Part shown: positions 39,133 through 49,437 of the stretch, piece after piece
How the letters are laid out: the number at the start of each line of letters is the position of its first letter
Position numbering within the stretch: position 1 is the first letter of the stretch
Assembly (NCBI GenBank): GCA_021816935.1
Contig: JAKAWR010000001.1
Span: 186,001-250,000 of the forward strand
Length of the DNA stretch: 64,000 nucleotides
Source of the DNA: Actinomycetes bacterium
GTDB taxonomy: Bacteria > Actinomycetota > Acidimicrobiia > Acidimicrobiales > JAMCPL01
Reading direction: 5' to 3'
Made by a program: the position numbers and the translations under genes
The notes under the pieces: generated by a model
The model's database searches: none
What the model was told of the DNA's origin: nothing
What the model saw: only the letters and a program-made list of their open reading frames with translations

Positions 39133-39713
39133 CCGGCACCGCCTGCTGTGCTGCGTCCCGCACCACCGCCACCGGCCCCACCGCCAGCGCCCTGCCCGAT
39201 ATCACCGGCCCCGGATCCACCACCTACGTCGTCGCCCATCGGTGCCGTGTACACGAGGCGGAACTTCCCGATCTGCACCTCGTCGCCATGCTCGAGAACC
39301 GCCTCATCAACTCTCTCGCGGTTGACATAGGTGCCGTTCAGCGATCCGGCATCCTGAATGATGAAGACACCGTTTCCCTGCCGCCGTACTTCGGCATGCC
39401 GCCTGGAAACCGTGATGTCGTCGAGGAAAACGTCACTGTCCGGGTGCCTACCCACCCTGGTCACTTCCTGGTCCAGCAGGTATCCGGTCCCAGCGTTCGG
39501 CCCGCGGCGCACGGCCAGGATCGGCTGGTCACGCCTCTCGGGCTCGGTACCTGCTTGAGATCCTCTCAGCTCCATCCCACCACTCTCTTCTCCGACATCG
39601 GCCAAGACGACCGCAATGGTCGCTTCCGGGGATTCCTCGATAAGAGCAGCCCCGCAGGACGAACAGAAGCTGGACCCCCTGGGGTTCCGGTGGCCACAAC
39701 TGGGACAGAACAC
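39129..39713 (-). CDS. Zinc-ribbon FHA protein, GarA/OdhI-like
   Basis: CPSCGHRNPRGSSFCSSCG zinc ribbon; RRGPNAGTGYLLDQEVTRVGRHPDSDVFLDDITVSRRHAEV...GSLNGTYVNRERVDEAVLEHGDEVQIGKFRLVY is GarA-like. GTG start at 39713. Confidence 0.88.
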   Translation of the reverse strand: MFCPSCGHRNPRGSSFCSSCGAALIEESPEATIAVVLADVGEESGGMELRGSQAGTEPERRDQPILAVRRGPNAGTGYLLDQEVTRVGRHPDSDVFLDDITVSRRHAEVRRQGNGVFIIQDAGSLNGTYVNRERVDEAVLEHGDEVQIGKFRLVYTAPMGDDVGGGSGAGDIGQGAGGGAGGGGAGRSTAGGAG

Positions 39714-39760
39714 GATCCTGATCCTACCCCTCTTCCGCTCCCCGCCGCCGTCCCCCCGAG

Positions 39761-40141
39761 CTAACCATTCGTAATCGCTCCATAGGCTGCGGCATCCATA
39801 AGACCTTCCGGGCCTCCCGCGTCCCCGATCTCCATCACGCAAAGCCAACCCTCCCCATAGGGGTCGCTGTTCACGAGCTCCGGGGCCTCATCGAGCAGTC
39901 CGTTCACCTCGACCACGGTACCGGCAACAGGGGCGTACACCTCAGAGACGGACTTGGTCGATTCGATCTCACCGAGAATGTCGCCTTCGGCAAGACTCTT
40001 ACCGACCTCCGGCAAGTCCACATAGACGACATCACCCAGAGCATCCTGAGCGTAATCTGTAATACCCACTCTGACCAACGAGCCCGTGGCGGCCACCCAC
40101 TCGTGCTCCTTCGTGTACTGCAACTCTTCCGGGATTCGCAT
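39761..40141 (-). CDS. gcvH: Glycine cleavage system H protein
   Basis: YTKEHEWV...[23 protein letters not shown]...[15 protein letters not shown]. Confidence 0.96.
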   Translation of the reverse strand: MRIPEELQYTKEHEWVAATGSLVRVGITDYAQDALGDVVYVDLPEVGKSLAEGDILGEIESTKSVSEVYAPVAGTVVEVNGLLDEAPELVNSDPYGEGWLCVMEIGDAGGPEGLMDAAAYGAITNG

Positions 40142-40177
40142 GAGCCTTAATCTTACTCGCTGTAACACCGCGACGCC

Positions 40178-40882
40178 TCAGGCCCGCGCGGCGGCTTTCC
40201 GCAGCTGCCGTACCGCCACGCCAGGCGAGACCGAGCCATGGAACACGGCGGATCCGGCGACCAGCACGCCCGCACCCGCCCGCACGCACGCTTCCGCCGT
40301 GCCGGCTGCGATCCCTCCGTCCACCTCCACAAGCACCTCGCGCCCCCGGTGCCTACCGGCTGCGCAGGCCATTTCCCCGACCTCGGCAAGCTTGGGCAGC
40401 ATCTCTACCATAAAGGCCTGCCCGCCGAAGCCAGGATGAACTGTCATCACGAGCACAAGGTCGACGATGTCCACGATTCCGGCAAGTGCAGCCGCGGGCG
40501 TCTCGGGATTGATCGCAGCGCCAATACCCTTCCCCGCACGCCTCGCCTGCTCGACCGCGAGCTCAACCCCTCCTGCCTCCACGTGAACGATACACCGGGA
40601 GGCGCCCACCTCGAAGAACGCAGGCATCATATCGAGTGGGTTGTCGATCATCAGATGACACTCAATGGCGAGCCGGGTATGCGAGACCAGCGACTTGACT
40701 ACAGGCGGCCCGACGGTCAGGTTGGGCACGAAATGGCCGTCCATCACGTCAACATGAATCAGGTCGGCATAACGCTCAACCGCCCGCACAGCATCGCCGA
40801 GGGCGGCGAAGTCTGCCGACAGGATCGACGGTGCCACGAGCACCGTACCGGAAGTGCCCGAGCCTTCCGTTCTCGGGATCAC
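40178..40882 (-). CDS. rpe: Ribulose-phosphate 3-epimerase
   Basis: VAPSILSADFAALG, HVDVMDGHFVPNLTVGPPVV, VMTVHPGFGGQAF. The longer ORF in the track is an upstream extension; GTGA overlap with fmt. Confidence 0.95.
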   Translation of the reverse strand: MIPRTEGSGTSGTVLVAPSILSADFAALGDAVRAVERYADLIHVDVMDGHFVPNLTVGPPVVKSLVSHTRLAIECHLMIDNPLDMMPAFFEVGASRCIVHVEAGGVELAVEQARRAGKGIGAAINPETPAAALAGIVDIVDLVLVMTVHPGFGGQAFMVEMLPKLAEVGEMACAAGRHRGREVLVEVDGGIAAGTAEACVRAGAGVLVAGSAVFHGSVSPGVAVRQLRKAAARA

Positions 40883-41877
40883 GCTCCCAGCCTTTCCCCG
40901 GGAACGATCCGAGCTCCCCGTGCCCAGTCCACAGCCGCCATAGTGTCTCGCCCTTCGCCCTGCACCTGAACAATCTTCAGCCTCCCTGATCCGGTTTGCA
41001 CCGTCACCCCGTCCTGGAACACTTCGATCGAACCGGGAAGAGCCGGGCTGGCAGGCCGGGCACCTTCCGCACGCCCTTCTCCGGTCGCCGGCTCGCCGCT
41101 GTCCCCGGAGGAACTCAATCGGTCGAAGCTCGTTCCGTTGGCCCGGCCGCCCTCCGGACTTGCAGAGTCCGGCTGCTCGCCAGCCTGCCTGATGAGCAGC
41201 CTCCTGCCCCTGAATGCCGTCCACGCCCTCTCCAGGCGCACGAGCCTGGCAATGGAGACGCAGTCCCGGCTCCAGTCGATCTCCAATTCGCCCGACTCCA
41301 GCTTGGCCGCGTAGGTTGCCTCCCCCGCCTGGGCTCGTGCGACCGGAAGATCGCCGGCACCACCTGCCAGCACTTCCACGATCAGCTCCGCCCCGGCAAT
41401 CGCCAGGCTTGCAGTGAGTTCTCCCACCGTCTCGCACGCACCAATCCCGATCGTTCTCGTCGCCAGCACCGGACCGGTGTCGAGACCCTCATCCAGTTCC
41501 ATAATGCTCACCCCGGTAACCTCGTCTCCCGCCATGATCGCCCGTTCGACCGGGGCGGCACCCCGCCACCGCGGAAGCAGCGAGAAATGCACGTTCAACA
41601 TCTTCACCCTGCGCAGCACCTCTCCCGGAATAATCCTGCCGTATGCAACCACCACCCCCAGGTCGAGAGGCACCTCCGTGACAGGCTCCAACGAGTGATA
41701 CACCGGGAGGCCGAGATCTACGGCCCTGGTCTTCACCGCTGTCGCCGACAGCTCGCCCCTCCGCCCTCTCCGCTTATCGGCCTGCGTAACCACGGCAACG
41801 ATCTCGTGACCTGCCTCTGCGAGCGCGTCGAGGCACACAACTGCAGCCGACGGGCTCCCGAGAAACGCCAACCTCAT
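40879..41877 (-). CDS. fmt: Methionyl-tRNA formyltransferase
   Basis: MRLAFLGSPSAAV, VVVAYGRIIPGEVL, LNVHFSLLPRWRGAAPVERAIMAGD. Confidence 0.95.
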   Translation of the reverse strand: MRLAFLGSPSAAVVCLDALAEAGHEIVAVVTQADKRRGRRGELSATAVKTRAVDLGLPVYHSLEPVTEVPLDLGVVVAYGRIIPGEVLRRVKMLNVHFSLLPRWRGAAPVERAIMAGDEVTGVSIMELDEGLDTGPVLATRTIGIGACETVGELTASLAIAGAELIVEVLAGGAGDLPVARAQAGEATYAAKLESGELEIDWSRDCVSIARLVRLERAWTAFRGRRLLIRQAGEQPDSASPEGGRANGTSFDRLSSSGDSGEPATGEGRAEGARPASPALPGSIEVFQDGVTVQTGSGRLKIVQVQGEGRDTMAAVDWARGARIVPGERLGA

Positions 41878-41945
41878 AAGAGCCTCAGCAGCCCTTCAAG
41901 CGGGCCTGCCTATCCGGGCGGCGCCCGGCGCGATAGGCTGGATTC

Positions 41946-42179
41946 ATGGTCGAAGAGCTACCCGGATCCGACAAGCATCCGTCGGTGAAGAGACTGGCCG
42001 TCGATGTGGTTCTCGCCGGAGCCGGCCTTGTCGCCGTCGTCGCCGTAGTGCTCTGGGTCGTCAACGCCTTCGTCGGCTTGATTCTCTGGGGCGTCAAGAT
42101 CGTCGCCATCGTCGCCGTAGTCGTGCTCATCGCCAGGCTGCTGTTTCGCTCCAAGCGGCGCGGCACTTCTTCCGCCTGA
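41946..42179 (+). CDS. Small membrane protein
   Basis: 77 aa, two TM-like segments; TAGGCT box 6 nt before the ATG. Confidence 0.6.
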   Translation: MVEELPGSDKHPSVKRLAVDVVLAGAGLVAVVAVVLWVVNAFVGLILWGVKIVAIVAVVVLIARLLFRSKRRGTSSA

Positions 42180-42204
42180 TTGAGTTTAGTTTCCACCAAG
42201 TAGA

Positions 42205-42759
42205 TCAGATAACTGTAACCGCCGTCGAGCCAGGCGATGGAACGGCGATGGGTCCGCCGGAGGTGGCGAAAGTACCCAGATTCCTCTCCCGTAGGATTCT
42301 GATCGCCTCCCTACGCTGGTCATCGTCAAGGCGCTCCAGGAGAAGCACCCCGTCCAGATGATCAACCTCGTGCTGAAACAGACGGGCAAGCAGTTCGTCC
42401 GCTTCAATCGAGACCTCGTTACCGTCGAGATCATAGCCGGTCAGGTGCACCTCCTTCGGTCGAGTGATGTCCCACGAAAGACCGGGCACCGAAAGGCAAC
42501 CCTCCGTATAGGTCCATTCCCCATGCGCCTCAACCACGACCGGATTGATCACCACTCCCTGCGCCCCGTCCAGATCGTAGACGAACATCCTTCTCGAGAT
42601 GCCCACCTGCGGAGCCGCAAGCCCCACTCCCGGCGCCTCGCGGGTTGTGAAAAGCATGGCGTCAGCCAGTTCCTTCAGCCTCCCGTCCACGTCCGCCACC
42701 TCGGACGCGCGCTTCTTCAACACCGGGTCGCCGTAGGTCCGTATCGCCAGCGCGTCCAT
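42205..42759 (-). CDS. def: Peptide deformylase
   Basis: GVGLAAPQVG, EGCLSVPG, LLARLFQHEVDHLDG. Confidence 0.96.
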   Translation of the reverse strand: MDALAIRTYGDPVLKKRASEVADVDGRLKELADAMLFTTREAPGVGLAAPQVGISRRMFVYDLDGAQGVVINPVVVEAHGEWTYTEGCLSVPGLSWDITRPKEVHLTGYDLDGNEVSIEADELLARLFQHEVDHLDGVLLLERLDDDQRREAIRILRERNLGTFATSGGPIAVPSPGSTAVTVI

Positions 42760-42909
42760 CACACCGCTCCGATGCGTACCCGAACTCGAATCGCCTGCCA
42801 GTCCATCGCCCTCCATTCTACTGGCCGCCAATCTCCTGCCCGCCACCGCTGACCACAGGGGGATCCCCCGTTGCCAGAAGCCGGACGAGACGCAACCAAC
42901 GTGCCACGA

Positions 42910-45168
42910 TCAGATTGCCGGTGGATCCACCTCTACACGCAACCGTTCCCCTCTCGGGCGGGACACCGAGGCAAGCAGATCGCACAGCACCCGGTGGTCC
43001 GGTGCTCGCAAGCTCCACTTGCCGTCGAGCGGACCCGACAATTCGACACTCTCTACCAGCGCGGCGCTCTTGGAGATCCGTGCCGCGTAGGTGCCGGCGC
43101 CCGAGCCGCTGATTGAAGCAACGGCCGAGAAGGGCGGAAGACCGGTTCTAAGGCGCATCTCCTTCTCGACGCCCGCCAGCACGCCAGGATCGCCTTCCAG
43201 TACGGACCGCAGGACGGCGTTGTCCGGATCGCGGGTCTGGATGACCAGCCTTCCCGAGGCCCTACCCGAACCGTCCCGATCCCTGTGTCCCGATGGCGGC
43301 TGCGCCGCGGACCCCCGAAGCAGCATCGCCGCTCGCGCTATCCTCGATGCTGTCCTCTCCGGAGCGTCGAGACGCGCCGAAAGCATATCCACATCGATAT
43401 CGGCAAAAGCCACGACGTCAGCCCGTTCGTACCGGTACAGCAAGGCCTCCGTCCCGGCCACGACCTGAGCTCCCGCCCGCCCGCCTTCTTGCGCCGCCGC
43501 CCAGCCACCCGCCTGGCCAGCCTCGCAGGCACCAGCGTTCCCGCCCTCTCTGGCGCCCCCTCTCCCGCCGCCGGACACTACGGGTACGCCGACCCCCAGC
43601 GCCCGCTCCAGTTCCCTACGCAGCCGATCCAACCCGGCACCCACCTGCCTGAAGGCGGACGTAGCGCATCGGTCGCATCTCGCCACCCTGGCGCTGCCGC
43701 AGTAGCCGCAGTGCACGACAACAGCGCCACCACCCGCGCTACGAGCTGCACCCGCCTCCGTCGCCGGTGCCACGGCCATACCACCCCCGACAGTTGACCC
43801 GCCTCCGCCGTAATCGGCGCCCACGCCCCCTCCCGCCTCGACCTGCGGCAGCCACACGCCCCGGACGCAATCGCTGCAGCGCAACAGGTCTCCACATCCC
43901 CGGCAGGCTAGCAGGCTACCCTTGGGGCGCCTGTTCAGCACGCAAAGCCCCCTGCGTCCCTTTTCCCGCAACACCCAGCGCATGGCGTGAAGCAGGTCGT
44001 CTGAGACAAGCCCCCCATAGGGGTCAGCATCTCTCGTATCGACAACCACGGCAGCCGGCCACCCTGCCCGTTCGACGCCGGCGGGCGGAGTGAGCAGCCT
44101 CGCCCCTTGGAGCATCTCCTGAGTAGGTACGCTGCTTACGAGCAAGCACGGGACGCCATCCCTGCTTGCCCTCTCGGCGGCAACACGCCACCCCGACCAT
44201 GCCGGGCCACTCTCCTCTCTGTAGAGATCGTCGTCGGCCTGCAGCACGAGTACCGCCGCCAGCTTGTCCGCAGGAGCGAAGGCCGCCGATCTTGTGCCCA
44301 CGGCAACGCAGCCACCGCCACGGACGGCAGCCCAGTCCCGCGGCAATAGCGCCACCGGCAGGTTCCAGCCGGCCAGCCATGCAGTGGTCCGCTCCGCCTC
44401 CGCATGGGTCGGAACCAACACCAGGACCACTCGCGATCCGTGTGGTCCGGTAGCCACGCTTCTCCCGCCGGCTCCACCGGTTACGCCGGCTGCCTCACCG
44501 TCCCCGCCTCCCCCGGTTCTATTCTCAGCGTCACCGGACATCCCCGTCGTCAGATAGATCCCGGCAGCCTCGACTACGATCCCCAATGCGTCCATTGCCG
44601 GTGGCATCCTCACGACATGAGTGCCCGCCGCCAGCGCCGGCGCCCACCAGCGCTCGCCGGTACCCGCCGCCGCCCCCGACAGCCCGCCGCCCCCTCGCGA
44701 CCCGCAACGCTCCGATACGCCGTCAAGATGCTCACCCGGAACCACGATTCGCCTTCCGGACGTGCCGCTACCCTCTCTTGATTGCGCGTTGGCATCCGTC
44801 GACGTGTCGCTACCTTCTGACTCAGCCTGCGCCCGGTCCGGAACAAGCGCTCGCAACGGCACGACCCTGGGGGGAGACGCCAACCGCATGAAACGCGCGC
44901 GCCTGCCGGCCCAGCGCCAAGCCGCCCACCTCGCCAGATCGACCATCCCAGCAGGCGGGCCCGCGGAGCGCAGCCTCACAACTTCCAGCGGTTCGACTCC
45001 TGCCGGAGGATCCACCCCAACCGCCGTCACCCAGCCATTCACCCTCCGCTTGCGGAACAGCACCACCACTTCGACGCCCACCGCGCAGCCCGCACGCAGG
45101 CGTTCCGGCACGACGTAGTCGAACTCGCCATCGACACCCGACACTTCCGGCAGGACCCTCACGTACAT
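42910..45168 (-). CDS. priA: Primosomal protein N' (PriA), actinobacterial-type with degenerate ATPase motifs
   Basis: VRVLPEVSGVDGEFDYVVPERLRAGCAVGVEVVVLFRKRRVNGWV, zinc-binding CRGCGDLLRCSDC...CGYCGSARVARCDRC. No Walker A (GxTGSGKT). Confidence 0.85.
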   Translation of the reverse strand: MYVRVLPEVSGVDGEFDYVVPERLRAGCAVGVEVVVLFRKRRVNGWVTAVGVDPPAGVEPLEVVRLRSAGPPAGMVDLARWAAWRWAGRRARFMRLASPPRVVPLRALVPDRAQAESEGSDTSTDANAQSREGSGTSGRRIVVPGEHLDGVSERCGSRGGGGLSGAAAGTGERWWAPALAAGTHVVRMPPAMDALGIVVEAAGIYLTTGMSGDAENRTGGGGDGEAAGVTGGAGGRSVATGPHGSRVVLVLVPTHAEAERTTAWLAGWNLPVALLPRDWAAVRGGGCVAVGTRSAAFAPADKLAAVLVLQADDDLYREESGPAWSGWRVAAERASRDGVPCLLVSSVPTQEMLQGARLLTPPAGVERAGWPAAVVVDTRDADPYGGLVSDDLLHAMRWVLREKGRRGLCVLNRRPKGSLLACRGCGDLLRCSDCVRGVWLPQVEAGGGVGADYGGGGSTVGGGMAVAPATEAGAARSAGGGAVVVHCGYCGSARVARCDRCATSAFRQVGAGLDRLRRELERALGVGVPVVSGGGRGGAREGGNAGACEAGQAGGWAAAQEGGRAGAQVVAGTEALLYRYERADVVAFADIDVDMLSARLDAPERTASRIARAAMLLRGSAAQPPSGHRDRDGSGRASGRLVIQTRDPDNAVLRSVLEGDPGVLAGVEKEMRLRTGLPPFSAVASISGSGAGTYAARISKSAALVESVELSGPLDGKWSLRAPDHRVLCDLLASVSRPRGERLRVEVDPPAI

Positions 45169-45253
45169 CGCTAACCGTCGACTATCCGGAGACAAGCCGC
45201 TTCACCGCTCACCGTTACCTACCCGCCGGGGAGTTCACCCACTGGCGGTATCG

Positions 45254-46453
45254 CTACGCTCCGACGGCCTGCCTGAAATCGTCGAGCCGCGACGTGATCT
45301 CCCAGGACAGTTCCTTGTCTGATCGCCCGAAATGTCCGTAGGACGCCGTCTTCTGGTAGATCGGCCGCAACAGGTCCAGGTCCCGGATGATCGCTGCGGG
45401 CCGCAGGTCGAACACCTCACGCACGGCCTCGCCAATCTTCTCCGGGGAAACGTTTTCCGTACCGAAGGTGTCGATCAGGATAGAGATAGGCTGAGCGACG
45501 CCGATTGCGTACGCTATCTCCAGCTCGCAGCGCGATGCAGCCCCCGATGCGACCACGTGCTTCGCCACCCACCGTGCCGCATACGCGCCCGATCGGTCGA
45601 CCTTGGAAGGATCTTTACCCGAAAACGCCCCGCCACCGTGGCGTGCCATTCCCCCGTAGGTGTCCACGATGATCTTCCTGCCGGTAAGGCCCGTATCTGC
45701 AGCGGGCCCACCCTGCTCGAACTTACCCGTAGGATTCGCCAGAACCCGCATCGCCGAGTGCTCCAACTGCGGGGGCATGAGCGGCTCGATGACGTGCTCC
45801 CGGAGGTCCGGCAGGAGAAGCGTCTCGGTGTCGAGTCCCGGAGCGTGCTGGGTCGAAACCAGCACCGAGTCCACCGACAGCGGCTTCCTGCCCTCGTACT
45901 CTATCGTCACCTGCGTCTTGCCGTCGGGTTTCAGGTATGGAAGGACCCCTACGCGGCGCACCTGCGCAAGGCGTTGCGCCAGCCGATGGGCCAGCCAGAT
46001 CGGCATCGGCATCAGATCCGGCGTCTCATCGCACGCATAGCCGAATACCATCCCCTGGTCGCCCGCTCCCTGCGAAATCAGCCCATCGTCCTCGGCGATA
46101 TGGGAGCGCACCTCGTAGGCCTTTGTCACGCCCTGACTTATGTCCGGAGACTGCTCGTCCACTGACACCACCACCCCGCAGGTGTGCCCGTTGAAGCCGG
46201 CCTGGTCGCTGTCGTAACCGATGTCACAGATCGTCTCGCGAACGATCCGCGGGATCTCGACATAGCATGTCGTGGAGATTTCACCTGCGACGACCACAAG
46301 GCCCGTCGTCAGCATACACTCACACGCGACCCTTGCCGCCTGATCCTGCTCCAGGATCGAGTCGAGCACCGCGTCCGATATCTGATCCGCGATCTTGTCT
46401 GGATGACCCTCCGTCACCGACTCGGACGTAAACAGCCACTTACCCGTGCTCAC
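45254..46453 (-). CDS. metK: S-adenosylmethionine synthetase
   Basis: [59 protein letters not shown]. Confidence 0.98.
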   Translation of the reverse strand: MSTGKWLFTSESVTEGHPDKIADQISDAVLDSILEQDQAARVACECMLTTGLVVVAGEISTTCYVEIPRIVRETICDIGYDSDQAGFNGHTCGVVVSVDEQSPDISQGVTKAYEVRSHIAEDDGLISQGAGDQGMVFGYACDETPDLMPMPIWLAHRLAQRLAQVRRVGVLPYLKPDGKTQVTIEYEGRKPLSVDSVLVSTQHAPGLDTETLLLPDLREHVIEPLMPPQLEHSAMRVLANPTGKFEQGGPAADTGLTGRKIIVDTYGGMARHGGGAFSGKDPSKVDRSGAYAARWVAKHVVASGAASRCELEIAYAIGVAQPISILIDTFGTENVSPEKIGEAVREVFDLRPAAIIRDLDLLRPIYQKTASYGHFGRSDKELSWEITSRLDDFRQAVGA

Positions 46454-46620
46454 CAGTTTGCTCCTTCCGGTTCGTCCATACTCTCACCCGCCAATACAGG
46501 TTAGCGCCTCGGCAAATAAAGACCCGGCCTCACCGCCGGTGCCTGGTCCACGGCAATGCCCCCGGGCGGCCGCCGATGCACCGGGCCATGCCCATGCGCA
46601 TGCAGCCTCGGTCGAGCCTT

Positions 46621-47943
46621 TCAGCCGTGCCCCCGCTCACCGAGCAGTTCCACCACGTTGTCCCAGATCAAGTGAGCCACGACATCCTTTCCCGTCCTCG
46701 GGACCTCCACCCTCCGGCCATCGCTCCCGAAAATGATCGCCCTGTTCACGTCCGAGTCGAACGCGCAGTCCCGTGCTGAGATATCGTTCAGCACGATCAG
46801 GTCCGCCTTCTTCGCATCCAGTTTCGCGGCTGCGCCCGCTTCGTCCATCCCGACCTCAGCGGCAAAACCAACGAGCACTAGGCCCGGCCGGGCCTGCTCC
46901 CCAAGCCCCGCCAGGATATCGGGGTTCGCCACCAGCCTCAACATCACCTCGCCGTCGCCCCGATGGATCTTGCCGGCAACGGGCTCAGCTGGCCTGAAGT
47001 CCGCCACCGCTGCTGCCATCACAATCACATCAGCCGTGGCTGCCAGGGGCACAACCGCCGCCTCCATGTCCAGAGCGCTTTCGACTCTCACGACAGCTAT
47101 CCCGGCGTCACAGGTGCGATCGGCCGCTGTCACAAGCGTCACCTCGGCTCCCCGCAGGCGTGCGGCCTCCGCTATCGCGTAACCCTGCTTACCCGACGAC
47201 CGGTTCGTCAGCACCCTGGCTGCGTCCACTGCCTCCCGCGTGCCGCCCGCAGTCACCACGACCTTGCATCCGGCCAGATCCTGCTTAACCGCCGCCCCGG
47301 CATCTCCACCGGCCGCTCCGGTACCGCGCTCCCAAGCAAGTAGCCGGAACACCTCAGCTGCAATCGTCTCCGGCTCGGCAAGTCTCCCTATACCCTCGTC
47401 GCCACCGGCAAGCCTCCCAACCTCGGGCGGGACGATCCTCACCCCCAGGCGCCCGAGCGTCTCCACATTCCTGCTCACCGCGACGTTCTCCCACATCTCC
47501 GTGTGCATGGCCGGACAGACCACCACCGGCGCTTTCGTCGCAACTGCCGTTGCCAGAAGAAGATTTTCCGGGATACCGGCTGCCAGCAACCCGATGAACC
47601 GGGCCGTAGCCGGCGCCACCACCACGAGATCAGCTCTCCTCGCCAGCGATGTGTGAGGACTCGCGTCCGGCCCTCCAAAAATCCCCACCAAGGCCGGTTC
47701 GGAGGCAAGCGCCGAGAACGTGACCGGACCCACGAACCTTGCCGCGTCCTCCGTGAGGACCGGTATCACGTGGAGACCTGCATCCATCAGGATACGGAGC
47801 AACTCGACGGCCTTGTATGCGGCAATGCCCCCCGTGACGCCCAGCACCACCGTCGATGGCCTCGCCGGATCGGATTCGCTGAGTAGATCCTTACCGGCCA
47901 CGCCGTTCACAACCTCGGCTTCTCTCCCGTGCCGCCCCGGCAC
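46621..47943 (-). CDS. coaBC: Phosphopantothenoylcysteine decarboxylase/synthase
   Basis: VTGGIAAYKAVELLR, CPAMHTEMWENVA, VTAGGTREAVDAARVLTNRSSGKQGYAIAEAA. Confidence 0.96.
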   Translation of the reverse strand: MPGRHGREAEVVNGVAGKDLLSESDPARPSTVVLGVTGGIAAYKAVELLRILMDAGLHVIPVLTEDAARFVGPVTFSALASEPALVGIFGGPDASPHTSLARRADLVVVAPATARFIGLLAAGIPENLLLATAVATKAPVVVCPAMHTEMWENVAVSRNVETLGRLGVRIVPPEVGRLAGGDEGIGRLAEPETIAAEVFRLLAWERGTGAAGGDAGAAVKQDLAGCKVVVTAGGTREAVDAARVLTNRSSGKQGYAIAEAARLRGAEVTLVTAADRTCDAGIAVVRVESALDMEAAVVPLAATADVIVMAAAVADFRPAEPVAGKIHRGDGEVMLRLVANPDILAGLGEQARPGLVLVGFAAEVGMDEAGAAAKLDAKKADLIVLNDISARDCAFDSDVNRAIIFGSDGRRVEVPRTGKDVVAHLIWDNVVELLGERGHG

Positions 47944-47961
47944 CAGGCCTCCCGCTAAGTA

Positions 47962-48399
47962 TCAGCCTGGCTCCGCCTGTCCCTCGCCATCGCCCTCTAC
48001 GTCCCCATCGCTGGCCAGACCACTCACCGCTTCATCTTCAGGTCCCTCGTCACCCGCATGCTCGGGAAGAAGGCCCACAACTTCACCCTCCGTCCCGCCC
48101 GCTTGATCGCCGGCTACACCACCGACCGGGGTCTCTAGCGCCTCTTCCTCTACGGACTCGACATGGCCATCTGCGATCTCTTCGAAGGCAATCGTCAGGG
48201 CCTTTCCCGACAACGAAGCCACCTGCGGAGGTACGACCCCCCTTCTCGACTGCCCAAGGCTCGAATAGTACTCGTTGATCTGCCTCGCACGCTTGCCGGC
48301 GACCACAACCAGCTCGAACCTTGAATCGATCCTGCTCAGCAGGCTCTCTAACGACGGGTACACGAGATCTACGCCGTGACCGACCCCAATCTTGTTCAT
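47962..48399 (-). CDS. rpoZ: RNA polymerase omega subunit with long acidic C-terminal tail
   Basis: YPSLESLLSRIDSRFELVVVAGKRARQINEYYSSLG, KALTIAFEEIADG; lies next to gmk and coaBC. Confidence 0.9.
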   Translation of the reverse strand: MNKIGVGHGVDLVYPSLESLLSRIDSRFELVVVAGKRARQINEYYSSLGQSRRGVVPPQVASLSGKALTIAFEEIADGHVESVEEEALETPVGGVAGDQAGGTEGEVVGLLPEHAGDEGPEDEAVSGLASDGDVEGDGEGQAEPG

Positions 48400-48975
48400 T
48401 CAGCTCTCCTTCACCGGCACGTCGGGCACGTACCCGCGCTCATTACGCCGCGATTCGATAATACCAGCTATCTCGGTTGCCGCCCGCTCAACGGTATCGT
48501 TCACCACCTCGTAGTCGGCTATCAAGCGCGCACGACTGGCCTCGATCTCCGCGGCTTGGAGGCGCTTCATGACATGCTCCTCGCTGTCTCCCCTGCTACG
48601 CAGCCGCGCTTCCTGCTCTCCTGCGGTCGGGGGCAGCAACAGTATCACCAGCGCCTGAGAATCCCGGGAACGCACCTGCTCAGCGCCCTGGACATCTATC
48701 TCCAGGAGAACATCCATACCCTCTCCGGCGTCTACGGGCCACGGCGTGCCGTAGAGGTTGCCCAGGAACTCGGCCCACTCGAGGAAACCGCCGCTCTGAG
48801 CGTGGCCATCGAAGGCCGCGCGATCAACGAAGATATAAGCGTCCGCTGGCTCTCCGGACCGTCTCGCCCTGGTCGTCCACGACCTGCTCAGCCAGAGCTT
48901 CGGCACCGCCGCCACAAGGCGCGCGGCAACAGTGCCCTTACCGGCACCACCGGGACCGCACAGCACTACGAGCAA
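48400..48975 (-). CDS. gmk: Guanylate kinase
   Basis: VVLCGPGGAGKGTVAARL, SRSWTTRARRSGE, GNLYGTPW, LLEIDVQGAEQV. Confidence 0.95.
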   Translation of the reverse strand: MLVVLCGPGGAGKGTVAARLVAAVPKLWLSRSWTTRARRSGEPADAYIFVDRAAFDGHAQSGGFLEWAEFLGNLYGTPWPVDAGEGMDVLLEIDVQGAEQVRSRDSQALVILLLPPTAGEQEARLRSRGDSEEHVMKRLQAAEIEASRARLIADYEVVNDTVERAATEIAGIIESRRNERGYVPDVPVKES

Positions 48976-49113
48976 CTCGCTCCCCCGATCTCAGCTCCAA
49001 CCGCCGCGCGCTCCATTCCGGTCACCGCCGGTCTGTACGATCTGCACGGCCACGATGACGCGCCCACTCCGTCTCCGGATGCAGGGTGCGCCACAGGGAG
49101 CGGAAGCGCAGTG

Positions 49114-49431
49114 CTACTTATTGATGTGCTTGATCAGCGCTTCGCGCTGGTTGGCACCCAGGCCCTGCAGTCTCCGCGTTTCGCTGATGCCCACTTCGTC
49201 CATCAGTTTGCGCGCTTTGACTTTGCCGAGCCCCGGAAGCGATTCGAGCACCGAGACGACCTTCATCTTCCCGGCTACCTCGTCCTTTTCGGCCTTCTTC
49301 AGGAGTTCGGCCAACGAGATATTGCCCATCTTCAGCTTTTCTTTGAGCTCGGCCCTCTCCTTCCGGACCTTCGCGGCCTTCTTGAGAGCTGCTTGGCGCT
49401 GTTCCGCTGTCAACTTAGGTGGGTTTGGCAT
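49114..49431 (-). CDS. mihF: Actinobacterial integration host factor
   Basis: LAELLKKAEKDEVAGKMKVVSVLESLPGLGKVKARKLMDEVGISETRRLQGLGANQREAL. Confidence 0.96.
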   Translation of the reverse strand: MPNPPKLTAEQRQAALKKAAKVRKERAELKEKLKMGNISLAELLKKAEKDEVAGKMKVVSVLESLPGLGKVKARKLMDEVGISETRRLQGLGANQREALIKHINK

Positions 49432-49437
49432 GCCGTC

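Noticed and set aside
40883-41437. ORF-track extension of rpe to 419 aa
   Set aside because: The extension is out-of-frame fmt sequence; rpe is complete from the GTG at 40882.
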